NCBI GenBank assembly: GCA_040222455.1
Contig: JAVKDD010000008.1
Location: 1 to 64,000, forward strand
Direction of reading: 5' to 3'
Length of the DNA stretch: 64,000 nucleotides
Source: RHLJ01 sp040222455
GTDB taxonomy: Bacteria > Bacteroidota > Rhodothermia > Balneolales > Balneolaceae
The position numbers were made by a program, and so were the translations under genes. Positions 36,601 through 44,016 of the stretch are shown here, piece after piece (positions within the stretch are counted from its first letter, which is position 1; each line of letters opens with the position of its first letter). The notes under the pieces are model-generated. The model searched no databases and was not told the origin of the DNA. It was given only the letters and a program-made list of their open reading frames with translations.

Positions 36601-37156
36601 CTATGAAGAGCAAATTGATGATCTTGATAAAGCTGAAAAACAATTGCTTGAAACTATTCATGAGATCAATACTACAGCTACTGAGCGGTTCAATGATACT
36701 TTTGAGAAAATCCGGGTTAATTTCCAGAAAGTATTTAAAACGCTTTTCTTCGAGGATGATTATTGCGATTTGTTAATCGAAGAAGATGTGGAAGATCCGC
36801 TTGAGGCCCGAATTGAAATTAAAGCGCAGCCTCGGGGCAAACGCCCTTCAGGAATTTCGCAACTTTCTGGTGGAGAGAAAACATTGACTGCGATTGCACT
36901 CCTTTTTGCGATTTACCTCGTTAAACCTTCTCCATTTTGTGTATTAGATGAAGTTGATGCTCCTCTCGATGATGCAAATATTGAGCGCTTCGCAAAAATG
37001 ATTAAGAACTTTAGCGCAGAGACTCAGTTCATCATTATCACTCATAACAAAAAAACGATGAGTAAAGCCGAAATGATGTATGGTGTTACTATGCCTGAAA
37101 CCGGTGTAAGTCGTTTGGTTGGCGTCAAAATGGATGAAGTGGAAGATGCTGCATAA
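33629..37156 (+). CDS. smc: Chromosome segregation ATPase SMC
   Basis: The 1175-residue SMC subunit of bacterial condensin, which extrudes and organises the chromosome. GTG start at 33629. The N-terminal ATPase has GFKSFAHKTKVSFDSGITSI and Walker A VGPNGCGKSNIVDALRWVLG; two long coiled coils (about residues 170-500 and 660-1010) flank a hinge (about 505-660, EAFPSSVKYLLEN to GVRVGLQDK); the C-terminal lobe has signature LSGGEKTLTAIALLFAIY and Walker B PFCVLDEVDAPLDDAN. Full length with no lesion. It follows frr by 103 bases. Confidence 0.97.
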   Translation: MYISELNLHGFKSFAHKTKVSFDSGITSIVGPNGCGKSNIVDALRWVLGEQRPSLLRSSAMSNVIFNGTAKKKALGLAEVSLTFVNDKGILPIEYSEVTITRRLYRSGDSEYLINNTSCRLKDIMELFMDTGMGSDAYSVIELKMVEEILNDKNNDRRRLFEEAAGVTRYKDQRKKTLRKLDETKKDLQRVDDLLIELRKKARSLEIQAEKAGKAKVYKDELETLDKALTLHDFHKIQEELIPLQERISNAEKEKKEITKTATELESADEKSRAQLIEKERQQADAQRQVSQLYNAIREADTNIRITKEKIENEKKVITEYSKDIEQGELDLKELMDLLSNSRTRLETFDEDLEKSEKTLEESKKKYSQIQQQYNRERHELYELEVQFSATNNELSQLQTKRIKIESRLENTEGDLERINDEIVDLNDEINTLNTEQGTIEGKLGNLVEERDELEKNLEISREKREGFAEKQNELKDELRSLHSTHSSLLSEIRLMNDLANSNEAFPSSVKYLLENHRFDFKEMTTVAEVFNTDEKHAIALESVLGGALNFVILPTLDEAKQAAEALKKANKGRATFIPLDKLSATYDVIDGGLFDHVKTKPQYSALKQLLLGNVLVFNSVEDAYKGLKKTKAIGVTYDGEVINRNRFFKSGSKNKNTGVRVGLQDKIDRLEKEKISVLKEIDKLSDYLKQIIEKYEKLDIASLSAGLKEKEQEVRRIEQQQHSLSSKVQVYQKNITELVNRKDYLKSSEGTAQEELDSMQPKQKELQKKITELDALQNEKKDLLESLEEERGIAQSRYNDAQLKHQDLKNKVDNHQRDVKRAETGIQSVQSRIENRTKLTEQSKKNIAESSTYVVRLEAELSTNQELKVEADEALQKAEDSAAKQRGSINEIEKNLKEIRRQKEVNMELVHHLSMAKEKMEMQVQGLSDHIWETYGILMKQIEGVEMPSDKTPDEVKQRIGWLRQKLNNIGDVNPLAIEEYKEEKERLDFYEEQIDDLDKAEKQLLETIHEINTTATERFNDTFEKIRVNFQKVFKTLFFEDDYCDLLIEEDVEDPLEARIEIKAQPRGKRPSGISQLSGGEKTLTAIALLFAIYLVKPSPFCVLDEVDAPLDDANIERFAKMIKNFSAETQFIIITHNKKTMSKAEMMYGVTMPETGVSRLVGVKMDEVEDAA

Positions 37157-37192
37157 TTTGTTAATGGTTATTTTCTTAGTTTTTTTATACTC

Positions 37193-37726
37193 ATGAATAA
37201 TAAAGAGTACAAGCAATTAGAAGATGATGTAATTCAACTACACTTATATTATAAGGTATATGAAGAATTATTCTTGTCGAAATCGAATATTAAAGTATTA
37301 AATCAATCGGCTCCATATTTCTTTTTTACGTTTCAAAACTTACTCATTGGAAAGCTAATAATTGAAATCTCAAAATTAACTGATCCTCATATTCAAGGTA
37401 AAAATAAAAACCTATCTCTTGGATTTCTTCTTGAAAGGACAGAAGATGAAGATTTAAAGAAAGAGCTGAGGTCTCTTTTGAGTGAAATTAATGAAAAGGT
37501 TGAGCACTTAAGAAATCATCGTAGCAAATTTGATGCTCACAGAGATTTAAAAATAGCAATTGGACAGATGGAATTAGAGCCTTTCTCAATATTGCAAATT
37601 AAAGACATTCTAAATCTTATAAAAAACTATATGGAAACATTCTTAGGACCAACAAGAGCATGGACTCCAATAGTTGGAAATAATACCCAAGCTTTAGTTG
37701 CAACTCTTCAGAACGGTTTATTTTAA
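37193..37726 (+). CDS. Stand-alone helical protein resembling HEPN/AbiU2
   Basis: 177 residues, almost all predicted helix, no signal or membrane segment. The segment LRNHRSKFDAHRDL contains the R-x5-H spacing (RSKFDAH) of HEPN ribonuclease domains, placed after a helix and preceded by an aspartate/lysine-rich region, as in the AbiU2 group; this recognition is by eye. HEPN proteins often cut RNA in toxin or anti-phage systems. No partner antitoxin (MNT nucleotidyltransferase) is adjacent. It begins 36 bases after smc and ends at 37726, just upstream of the displaced ispH fragment. It could be a domesticated gene. Confidence 0.6.
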   Translation: MNNKEYKQLEDDVIQLHLYYKVYEELFLSKSNIKVLNQSAPYFFFTFQNLLIGKLIIEISKLTDPHIQGKNKNLSLGFLLERTEDEDLKKELRSLLSEINEKVEHLRNHRSKFDAHRDLKIAIGQMELEPFSILQIKDILNLIKNYMETFLGPTRAWTPIVGNNTQALVATLQNGLF

Positions 37727-37802
37727 GAACATGTTTTAAAGGTGGATAAGGATTTGAGGAAAGATCTATATTTAAAAAAACAAGATTACTTAAAAAATAT
37801 TC

Positions 37803-37904
37803 TTGGCTCGTAAAGAATTTAATATCCCTGACATCTATAAATCGCCGATTATACGAAAGGAATTAAAGAAACAACTCTCTTCCTGCCTAATATACACCAT
37901 ATGA
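37803..37904 (+). pseudogene. Displaced 5' fragment of ispH
   Basis: Bases 37801-37860 match 39345-39404, the true ispH start, at 56 of 60 positions. Read from TTG 37803 it gives ARKEFNIPDIYKSPIIRK, then diverges and stops at TGA 37902-37904 after 33 codons. Three of the four differences are synonymous third-position changes; only Lys for Ile changes the protein. The rest of the 238-base gap around it holds nothing else that I recognise. It marks the left edge of an inserted segment that carries the next two genes. Confidence 0.85.
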
Positions 37905-37964
37905 CTGATGCGTAAGTCATTCTTTTATCAAAGATTCTGGTAAATCATAATTACCTGAATCCTT

Positions 37965-38723
37965 ATGAAAAAAACTACCGTCTACGACCTCCCTATAAGA
38001 ATCTTTCATTGGCTGTTTGCCGCACTATTTATAATCGCATTTTCAATTGCGAAAATATTGGACGATGATAGTCCGATATTCAGTTATCATATGATGGCTG
38101 GAATTTCACTTCTATTTATTCTTGCACTTCGGATATTTTGGGGAATATTTGGTACAAAATATGCAAGATTTTCTTCTTTCAAGTTAAATCCATCCGATTT
38201 GATTACCTACTTTAAGCAAGTATTGGTTACGAAAACTAAGGTCTACTTTAGTCACAATCCTGCTTCTAGTTATATCTCAGTTTTCATGTTTGCATTAACT
38301 ATTGGTCTTGGTATTACAGGAATCAATATGGCACTTGGTAATGAATCTGAATTCTTCGAAGAGTCTCATGAGATTATGGCTAATTTGTTCATAATAACTG
38401 TAATTGCTCATTTAGTGGGTATCATTTATCACCATTTAAGTCATAAAGACTCTCTTTGGTCTAGCATGTTTGATGGCAAAAAAAATGCTAGTTCTGGTAA
38501 AATTGGTATTGCAACAACTCGACCTATTTTTGGTATTCTGTTTTTAGTCCTGAGTTTATCATGGATGGGATATGTATATTCAAATTTCGACCAAAACACT
38601 AGAGTGCTCTCTTTATTTGGTAATGAATTACAGTTGGGTGAAAATGAAGGATTAGAATATGAATCTGACACCAATACTGAATATGGTAATGATGAAGACG
38701 AAGATGAAGATGATGACGACTAA
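37965..38723 (+). CDS. Cytochrome b561-type membrane protein
   Basis: 252 residues related to the bacterial cytochrome b561/Ni-hydrogenase b-type family, which carries electrons through the membrane on b haems. It starts KKTTVYDLPIRIFHWLFAAL, where the His in RIFHWL is the classic first haem ligand; further candidate ligands are in FSYHMMAG, EESHEIMANLF and VIAHLVGIIYHHL. Four core helices are followed by a linker, a fifth helix (IFGILFLVLSLSWMGYVYS) and a very acidic tail of Glu/Asp (DEDEDEDDDD at the end). It is followed 5 bases later by the membrane HTH gene. Both lie between the two copies of the ispH start. Confidence 0.88.
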   Translation: MKKTTVYDLPIRIFHWLFAALFIIAFSIAKILDDDSPIFSYHMMAGISLLFILALRIFWGIFGTKYARFSSFKLNPSDLITYFKQVLVTKTKVYFSHNPASSYISVFMFALTIGLGITGINMALGNESEFFEESHEIMANLFIITVIAHLVGIIYHHLSHKDSLWSSMFDGKKNASSGKIGIATTRPIFGILFLVLSLSWMGYVYSNFDQNTRVLSLFGNELQLGENEGLEYESDTNTEYGNDEDEDEDDDD

Positions 38724-38728
38724 CGCCT

Positions 38729-39238
38729 ATGAATAACAATGAAAGATTAGCAATGTTATTAATTCTGGTGTCGATAACAGTTCTAACTTCTATCGACATT
38801 TTTACAGATTATTTTGATGGGGTTGCTTGGTGGCATATAGTTATTGAATCCATTATCGCACTATTCGCACTTTCTGGAGTTTATTATTTGTTAATAGGTC
38901 GAATTAAGCTTAAACATTCTCTGGAAACTGAACAACAATCAAATCTAGAATTTGAACAAGAGGCTCAGAAATGGAAAAAAGTTTCTAAAAGCTATATTGA
39001 TGGACTAAGTAAGGAAATTGACAAACAACTTACTGTCTGGGAACTAACAAAAGCTGAAAAGGATGTAGCGTTCCTTTTATTAAAGGGCCTTAGCTTGAAA
39101 GAGATTGCATCGGTACGCTACACGAGTGTAAAAACAACTCGTACTCAAACGAATGCAATATATTCGAAATCTGGACTTTCAGGTCGGTCAGAATTATCCG
39201 CCTTCTTTCTTGAAGATCTCTTGCTACCTGCTAATTAG
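38729..39238 (+). CDS. Membrane-anchored LuxR-type HTH regulator
   Basis: 169 residues. Two N-terminal membrane helices (AMLLILVSITVLTSIDIF and IVIESIIALFALSGVYYLLI) are followed by a short coiled coil and a C-terminal LuxR-type helix-turn-helix (LTKAEKDVAFLLLKGLSLKE, IASVRYTSVKTTRTQTNAIY, SKSGLSGRSELSAFFLEDLL). The HTH pattern matches the GerE class. There is no receiver domain, so the signal would come through the membrane part or the neighbouring cytochrome. It begins 5 bases after the cytochrome gene; the two probably work as a redox-linked sensor pair (inference). Confidence 0.82.
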   Translation: MNNNERLAMLLILVSITVLTSIDIFTDYFDGVAWWHIVIESIIALFALSGVYYLLIGRIKLKHSLETEQQSNLEFEQEAQKWKKVSKSYIDGLSKEIDKQLTVWELTKAEKDVAFLLLKGLSLKEIASVRYTSVKTTRTQTNAIYSKSGLSGRSELSAFFLEDLLLPAN

Positions 39239-39346
39239 TGGGATTATTAAATCTGATAGGGAATTCAAACATTATGTCTGATGTTACATTATCTCATTCG
39301 TATATTTGAAGTCGAAATCGAATAACAATTAACAAAGATCAAACTC

Positions 39347-40588
39347 TTGGCTCGTAAAGAATTTAATATCCCCGACATCTATATATCGCCTATTATCCGA
39401 AAGGTAAAAGAAGCGACTAAGATCACCGATCCAATGAAAAAGGATTTGGAGCCAACTTTGTTAGATTTTGGTCCGGTTCAATTTTATATCCCGCGGTTCT
39501 TTGGTTTTTGTTTTGGTGTTGAGAATGCGATTGATATCGCTTACAGAGCAGTAGAACAACATCCAGATAAGAATATTTATTTACTAAGTGAGATGATTCA
39601 CAACCCAACAGTGAATGAAAATCTGCTTGCCAAAGGAATGAAATTTTTATTTGATACCGATGGAACCGTACGTATTCCAATTTCATCATTAAACTCGGAT
39701 GACATTGTTATTGTACCAGCTTTTGGAACTACGATTGAAATTCAAGATCAACTAAAGGAAGTTGGAATTGATCCTTATGAGTTTAATACAACATGTCCTT
39801 TTGTAGAAAAAGTTTGGAAACGCGGAAAGCAGCTAGGTAAAAAGGAATACAGCTTAGTTGTACATGGAAAGCATCAGCATGAAGAAACAAGAGCTACTTT
39901 TTCTCATAGTGCTGAGCATTCAGCTGTTGTCGTTGTTTTGAATCCTGGTGAAGCTATTATCCTCGCAGAAATTATGACTAGTGATCGACCAGTTACAGAT
40001 TTTGATAAATATTTTGGACATAAAGCAACACCTGGATTTGACCCACACAAAGACTTACATCGTTTTGGGGTTATTAACCAAACAACTATGCTTGCTACAG
40101 AGACGCAGGAAGTTATGGATATTCTAAAGGAAGCTACGGTTAAAATTCATGGTGAAACAGATATTTTAAATCACTTCGCTGATACTTCCGATACACTTTG
40201 TTATGCTACGAATGAGAATCAATCTGCAACGCTTACTTTGGCGAAAACGGATGCCGAAATCGCATTGGTTGTTGGAGGATATAACTCATCAAATACTATG
40301 CATTTGGTAGAAATCCTTGAACACTCATTTCCAACTTTTCATGTGAGAGATGCCAATGAAATTAAATCCGGTTCCTTGATTAAGCACTTTAATCAATGGA
40401 AAAAGGAAATCCTTGAAACTGAGAATTGGCTCCCAAGTGATAAAAAACCGCTCAAAATTGCACTTACTTCCGGGGCCTCTTGTCCGGATATTTTAGTAGA
40501 TGAAGTGCTACTTCGTCTACTCGAATTCTTTAATGATGCAAAAGAAGTAGATGAGGTAATTGCTCCTTTTGAAGCTTTTGAAGGCTAA
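39347..40588 (+). CDS. ispH: 4-hydroxy-3-methylbut-2-enyl diphosphate reductase
   Basis: IspH (LytB) makes IPP and DMAPP in the last step of the MEP pathway, with an iron-sulfur cluster held by three cysteines. These are in RFFGFCFGVENAIDIAYRA, FNTTCPFVEKVWKRG and TSGASCPDILVDEVLL. At 413 residues it belongs to the long class (as in cyanobacteria and plants) rather than the roughly 315-residue E. coli type. TTG start at 39347, and the same TTG is kept in the displaced copy at 37803. It works with ispD and ispF at 1.3-2.4 kb. Confidence 0.95.
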   Translation: MARKEFNIPDIYISPIIRKVKEATKITDPMKKDLEPTLLDFGPVQFYIPRFFGFCFGVENAIDIAYRAVEQHPDKNIYLLSEMIHNPTVNENLLAKGMKFLFDTDGTVRIPISSLNSDDIVIVPAFGTTIEIQDQLKEVGIDPYEFNTTCPFVEKVWKRGKQLGKKEYSLVVHGKHQHEETRATFSHSAEHSAVVVVLNPGEAIILAEIMTSDRPVTDFDKYFGHKATPGFDPHKDLHRFGVINQTTMLATETQEVMDILKEATVKIHGETDILNHFADTSDTLCYATNENQSATLTLAKTDAEIALVVGGYNSSNTMHLVEILEHSFPTFHVRDANEIKSGSLIKHFNQWKKEILETENWLPSDKKPLKIALTSGASCPDILVDEVLLRLLEFFNDAKEVDEVIAPFEAFEG

Positions 40589-40622
40589 TACTATAATTTC
40601 TCTTTCGAGTTAAATCTATAAG

Positions 40623-40643
40623 ATCCTGAAACATGATCAGGAT
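40623..40643. terminator. Hairpin between convergent ispH and ybbR-like genes
   Basis: ATCCTGA (40623-40629) and TCAGGAT (40637-40643) form a perfect 7-bp stem with a 7-base loop, between two convergent genes. No clear T run follows on either strand, so termination is uncertain. The ATCCTGA...TCAGGATGAC form recalls the AGGATGACGAC element near 31067, so it may be a small dispersed repeat. Confidence 0.5.
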
Positions 40644-40684
40644 GACTAGTTCTTAGCTCACAACTCATCCTTCAAAACTCAAAG

Positions 40685-41701
40685 CTAGTTTTGATCTACT
40701 ACACTAAAGTAAGCAACAGCTTTGGGCTGAAAACTGCGAAGCTTAATCTGATATTGGGTCGCTATTAATTCGATATCAGGAGTTACAAAACCTGTAGAGT
40801 CGTCTCTTATTTTTGAGTAAGGAACATATACTTCGTATGGACGTGTATTCTGAACTTCTGCGTATTGCTCTAAAGGCACATCAAAACGAATGAGTATTGC
40901 CGAAGGATTATAATTTATTACCTGACCTCTAGGCAAGCCTCTCGTTCTAATATAAACGCTGGTTTCTCCTTCCGTAAACTCAGAGACATTTGCTGAAAGT
41001 ATAATCTCGTCTACATCGGGTACAATCAAAGGATCGATCGATTTGATTACAACTCTTGAAAGAATATCATCCCGTACATCTCGAAGTACTAAGGTATCTG
41101 GAATTATCCATTCAGAGATGTCCGAAACCTGAGAGGAAGCGCCCATTATGGTTAAACTATCGGGAGTAATTTTGGTATCTCCTATCAACCCATAGCGAGT
41201 CATAAATTCAATCTCAGTGTGTAATCGAATTGGAATTTTTTTAGATATTTTTTCTTCCAATCCAATATTTATCAAAAAAGGCTGGACCTTTAAAACAGAA
41301 ACATCTTGTTCAACTGTAAATCGTTGGCGAACCTGATCGTATAAGTTTACTTCTCCCTCAGTGATATCTACCTGAACGCTTGGAGGATTATTGAAAAGAT
41401 TCACTAATTTCCAGCCATCTCCACTCACTTCAACTTGTACGAATTCTGGTAAATCCTCAACCAATGCCATATCAGGTGGAATATTCCCTGACTCGATTGG
41501 GACATTAATACTAATGTTATAATCTCCATTCAAGTTTACAATAAACCAAAGACTCATCGCCATAATATAGGCAACTACAAAAACCGCAATACGTTCACGG
41601 CGGGCAGCACGCGCATCATTCTCTGTAATTCCTGGAGGGATACCGAACTTAAATACGCGCTTCATCCGCTCAATAATCTGTTCTGAAAACTTAGTCGCCA
41701 T
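40685..41701 (-). CDS. YbbR-like domain protein
   Basis: A 338-residue protein with one N-terminal membrane helix (IAVFVVAYIMAMSLWFIV, near residue 42) and an extracytoplasmic region of YbbR-type repeats (INVPIESGNIPPDMALVEDL, VQVEVSGDGWKLVNLF, KITPDSLTIMGASSQVSDIS, ETSVYIRTRGLPRGQVINY). YbbR/CdaR proteins regulate the diadenylate cyclase CdaA in Firmicutes, but no cdaA gene is adjacent here. It is downstream of the recF/DciA-like pair on the same strand with a 35-base gap, and convergent with ispH. Confidence 0.85.
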   Translation of the reverse strand: MATKFSEQIIERMKRVFKFGIPPGITENDARAARRERIAVFVVAYIMAMSLWFIVNLNGDYNISINVPIESGNIPPDMALVEDLPEFVQVEVSGDGWKLVNLFNNPPSVQVDITEGEVNLYDQVRQRFTVEQDVSVLKVQPFLINIGLEEKISKKIPIRLHTEIEFMTRYGLIGDTKITPDSLTIMGASSQVSDISEWIIPDTLVLRDVRDDILSRVVIKSIDPLIVPDVDEIILSANVSEFTEGETSVYIRTRGLPRGQVINYNPSAILIRFDVPLEQYAEVQNTRPYEVYVPYSKIRDDSTGFVTPDIELIATQYQIKLRSFQPKAVAYFSVVDQN

Positions 41702-41736
41702 AAAATGAATATAGAGTCAGACTTCGGTTTATACAA

Positions 41737-42030
41737 CTACCCACGTACGATAATATCTCCAACTACTTGTCCTTTAACTTTTGCATTTAACCGTTTTGCA
41801 ATTGAAAACCTATTCGCATGAATTTCATGCCTCCAGACAGGGTTTTTTACCCTACAAACAAGTTTATCGCCTTCAAAATGAAGGTCTTCTGTTTGGGATG
41901 AAATTCTTTCGCCAACCACAGCTTCCCATGCAGATAGAATCATTCCCTGACGAAGCTTCTTCTTTTGTGGAAACTTGTCTAGAAAGTCTTGTAGTGCTGA
42001 CCCAATTGGTTTTGGTTTATCGAAGCGCAA
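41737..42030 (-). CDS. DUF721/DciA-like protein
   Basis: A 97-residue protein of the DUF721 (DciA N-terminal-like) family; DciA loads the replicative helicase in bacteria lacking DnaC/DnaI. The family's W-x-x-V-V-G segment is visible as LSAWEAVVGERISSQTEDLHFEGD, and VCRVKNPVWRHEIHANRFSIA matches the VxVxxxxWxxEL part. It follows recF by 25 bases on the same strand, the common recF-DUF721 pairing at replication-linked loci. Helicase loading itself is inference from the family. Confidence 0.88.
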   Translation of the reverse strand: MRFDKPKPIGSALQDFLDKFPQKKKLRQGMILSAWEAVVGERISSQTEDLHFEGDKLVCRVKNPVWRHEIHANRFSIAKRLNAKVKGQVVGDIIVRG

Positions 42031-42055
42031 TTCGTTATTCGTTATTTTTTATTCG

Positions 42056-43192
42056 TTAATGATTCTTTGATTCAACAATAACCGAATCTTTTACCGAAAA
42101 AAACCGGTTTCGTTCTCCATCAAAATGTACATAATTCTCGAATGGAATAGGATTAGCGGCTGTGATAAAAGTTTGGCCTTTATGCTCTTGTAATGCTTTA
42201 AGTAAAATCTCTGTTTTTGCGAGATCTAAATCTCCGAAAACATCATCGAGCATAAAAATAGGTAGGTCGTCAAGTTCATCTGAATAATAGTGAAGTTGGG
42301 CCAGTTTTAGTGATAATGCGAACAATCTGTGTTGTCCTTGAGAACCAAACCTACGAAGTTCAAAGTCGTCTAGATAAAAAACTATTTCGTCTCTGTGAGG
42401 TCCAACTAATGTTTGTTCTCTTTCCAATTCCTTTTCATGATTATTCTTAAGGGCCTCGTAATACTGAATTTCTATTTCTTTTGGATCTATTGATGGAGTA
42501 CAAAAAGTTTGATATTCAAGTCCGGTAGTTAAGTTCATCCCTGAAATCATGGCATAATCTTTAGCTAGATAGTCTTTAAACTTTTCCAAAACTTCGAAGC
42601 GTTTAGCAACAATTCTAGAACCAACCTCAACTAATTGTTTATTCCAAGGTTCTAAATACATCTTTAGCATATTTGCTGCATTACTATAACTCTGTAAAAG
42701 TGTATTTCTCTGTTTACGAATTCGCCGATAATCCAACAAATCTCGTAAATAACTTTTTGAAATTTGGCTGATAAACGAATCTAAAAACGAACGCCGTTCT
42801 ATGGGACCTTCCAGTGTAAGTTTTTTATCGTCCGGAGAAAGTACAACCACTGGAACCATTCCTATTAAATCTGAGAGTCGCTCTAACGGGCCGTCATTTA
42901 CGAATATCTTTTTGCCTTCTCCTCTTGAGTAGGAACAGCTAACTTCAAACTCTGACCTGATCTGTCCCTCAAACTTCCCCTTCAACATAAAATAGCTTTC
43001 CCCTTGATGGGTAACATACATATCAGATGAAGATACAAAACTTCGAGACATACAAAGGTAATGAATTGCATCGATCAAGCTGGTTTTTCCGGCACCATTT
43101 GATCCTGTAATAACATTTAGGTGGGGCGCCCAGTCCACTTCATTCTTTTTATGATTTCTAAAGTGTAGGATTTCGAGGTTTGTAATCAACAT
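42056..43192 (-). CDS. recF: DNA replication and repair protein RecF
   Basis: RecF helps load RecA at gaps through RecFOR. The 378-residue ABC-type ATPase starts MLITNLEILHFRNHKKNEVD, with Walker A VITGSNGAGKTSLIDAIHYL, signature-like RFGSQGQHRLFALSLKLAQL and Walker B LPIFMLDDVFGDLDLAKTE. Length is normal. It precedes the DciA-like gene; dnaN and dnaA, its frequent neighbours, are not in the window. Confidence 0.96.
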   Translation of the reverse strand: MLITNLEILHFRNHKKNEVDWAPHLNVITGSNGAGKTSLIDAIHYLCMSRSFVSSSDMYVTHQGESYFMLKGKFEGQIRSEFEVSCSYSRGEGKKIFVNDGPLERLSDLIGMVPVVVLSPDDKKLTLEGPIERRSFLDSFISQISKSYLRDLLDYRRIRKQRNTLLQSYSNAANMLKMYLEPWNKQLVEVGSRIVAKRFEVLEKFKDYLAKDYAMISGMNLTTGLEYQTFCTPSIDPKEIEIQYYEALKNNHEKELEREQTLVGPHRDEIVFYLDDFELRRFGSQGQHRLFALSLKLAQLHYYSDELDDLPIFMLDDVFGDLDLAKTEILLKALQEHKGQTFITAANPIPFENYVHFDGERNRFFSVKDSVIVESKNH

Positions 43193-43483
43193 ACATCAAT
43201 AGTAGTAATAATTGATGCGGAATTAAATGCTTGATTTAAAAAAGCCCGTCGGTTAATTATCCGGCTTGACTCTATTCATCGGGTCTCGATTTATTGAATC
43301 GGTGAGTTATAAAATACTCAACCTCATTTTTTATAACCTTACCAGAGTCTTTAAAAATATCTCGGAATTATGAGTATTTCACCGAAAAATGTTAATCAAG
43401 GAAGGTACCGTCTCAGAAAAAAACTACTTCTAAAGAAAAATAGAAGCCTTTCAAAAATTTTAAACCAAGTATAAGAAAAGGAA
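43193..43483. other. Gene-free gap upstream of recF
   Basis: 291 bases of AT-rich DNA between recF and the gene ending at 43484. It must hold the recF promoter. AAAGCCCGTCGGTTAATTAT-CCGGCTT near 43230 could form a weak hairpin, and GAGTTATAAAATACTC at 43304-43319 is a short inverted repeat. I see no RNA gene or coding frame. Confidence 0.4.
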
Positions 43484-43993
43484 TTATTTGGCTTTCAACT
43501 GAAGATGTATTTCAAAAAAAGATTTCCCTTTTTCTATAGCTCCTTCCGTAAAGCCCATATATGATAATTTATTTAACTCAATAATAGGAGTAACATACAA
43601 TTCAGTTTCTTCAATAATTTTGACGGTTGAATTGGTTCTATTGTCTTTAATTGAAACTCTCCAATTTTCGAAAAAAGAGTCGGTTGCTTTTAAAGCAAGT
43701 TTAGCAATCTTAGTTTGATCTATTTCTTCAAAATTTAAAGATACTTTAACCGATCTATTTTGGATTGTATTATATAAAATAGATTTTTCGCCAAATGGAG
43801 AAATTATATCAGTAGTGATATATCTATCTGTAATTTGGTGTCCGAAATTAAACTTATTAAGACTAGGGTCTGTCAAGGTAATTTCCCAAATACCGTTCTT
43901 CAGTGAAGGCTTTGACCCTACCTTTTGCGATTGCATTTCTCTAATCATACCTTTTTTTGTTGCTAACATATTATGATACCGAAAAAACTTCAT
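43484..43993 (-). CDS. Hypothetical protein
   Basis: 169 residues, no signal peptide and no membrane segment. The middle reads as alternating strands (GIWEITLTDPSLNKFNFG, YITTDIISPFGEKSILYN, SVKVSLNFEEIDQTKIAK) with one helix, then strands again to the C-terminus (SFFEIHLQLKAK). I recognise no family. It may start at ATG 43993 or at the Met eight codons later. It lies 23 bases downstream of the T9SS nuclease on the same strand and is AT-rich like its surroundings. It is likely real because of the clean 510-base frame, but its function is unknown. Confidence 0.55.
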   Translation of the reverse strand: MKFFRYHNMLATKKGMIREMQSQKVGSKPSLKNGIWEITLTDPSLNKFNFGHQITDRYITTDIISPFGEKSILYNTIQNRSVKVSLNFEEIDQTKIAKLALKATDSFFENWRVSIKDNRTNSTVKIIEETELYVTPIIELNKLSYMGFTEGAIEKGKSFFEIHLQLKAK

Positions 43994-44016
43994 AATTAGT
44001 AGGCATCATTTAATTC

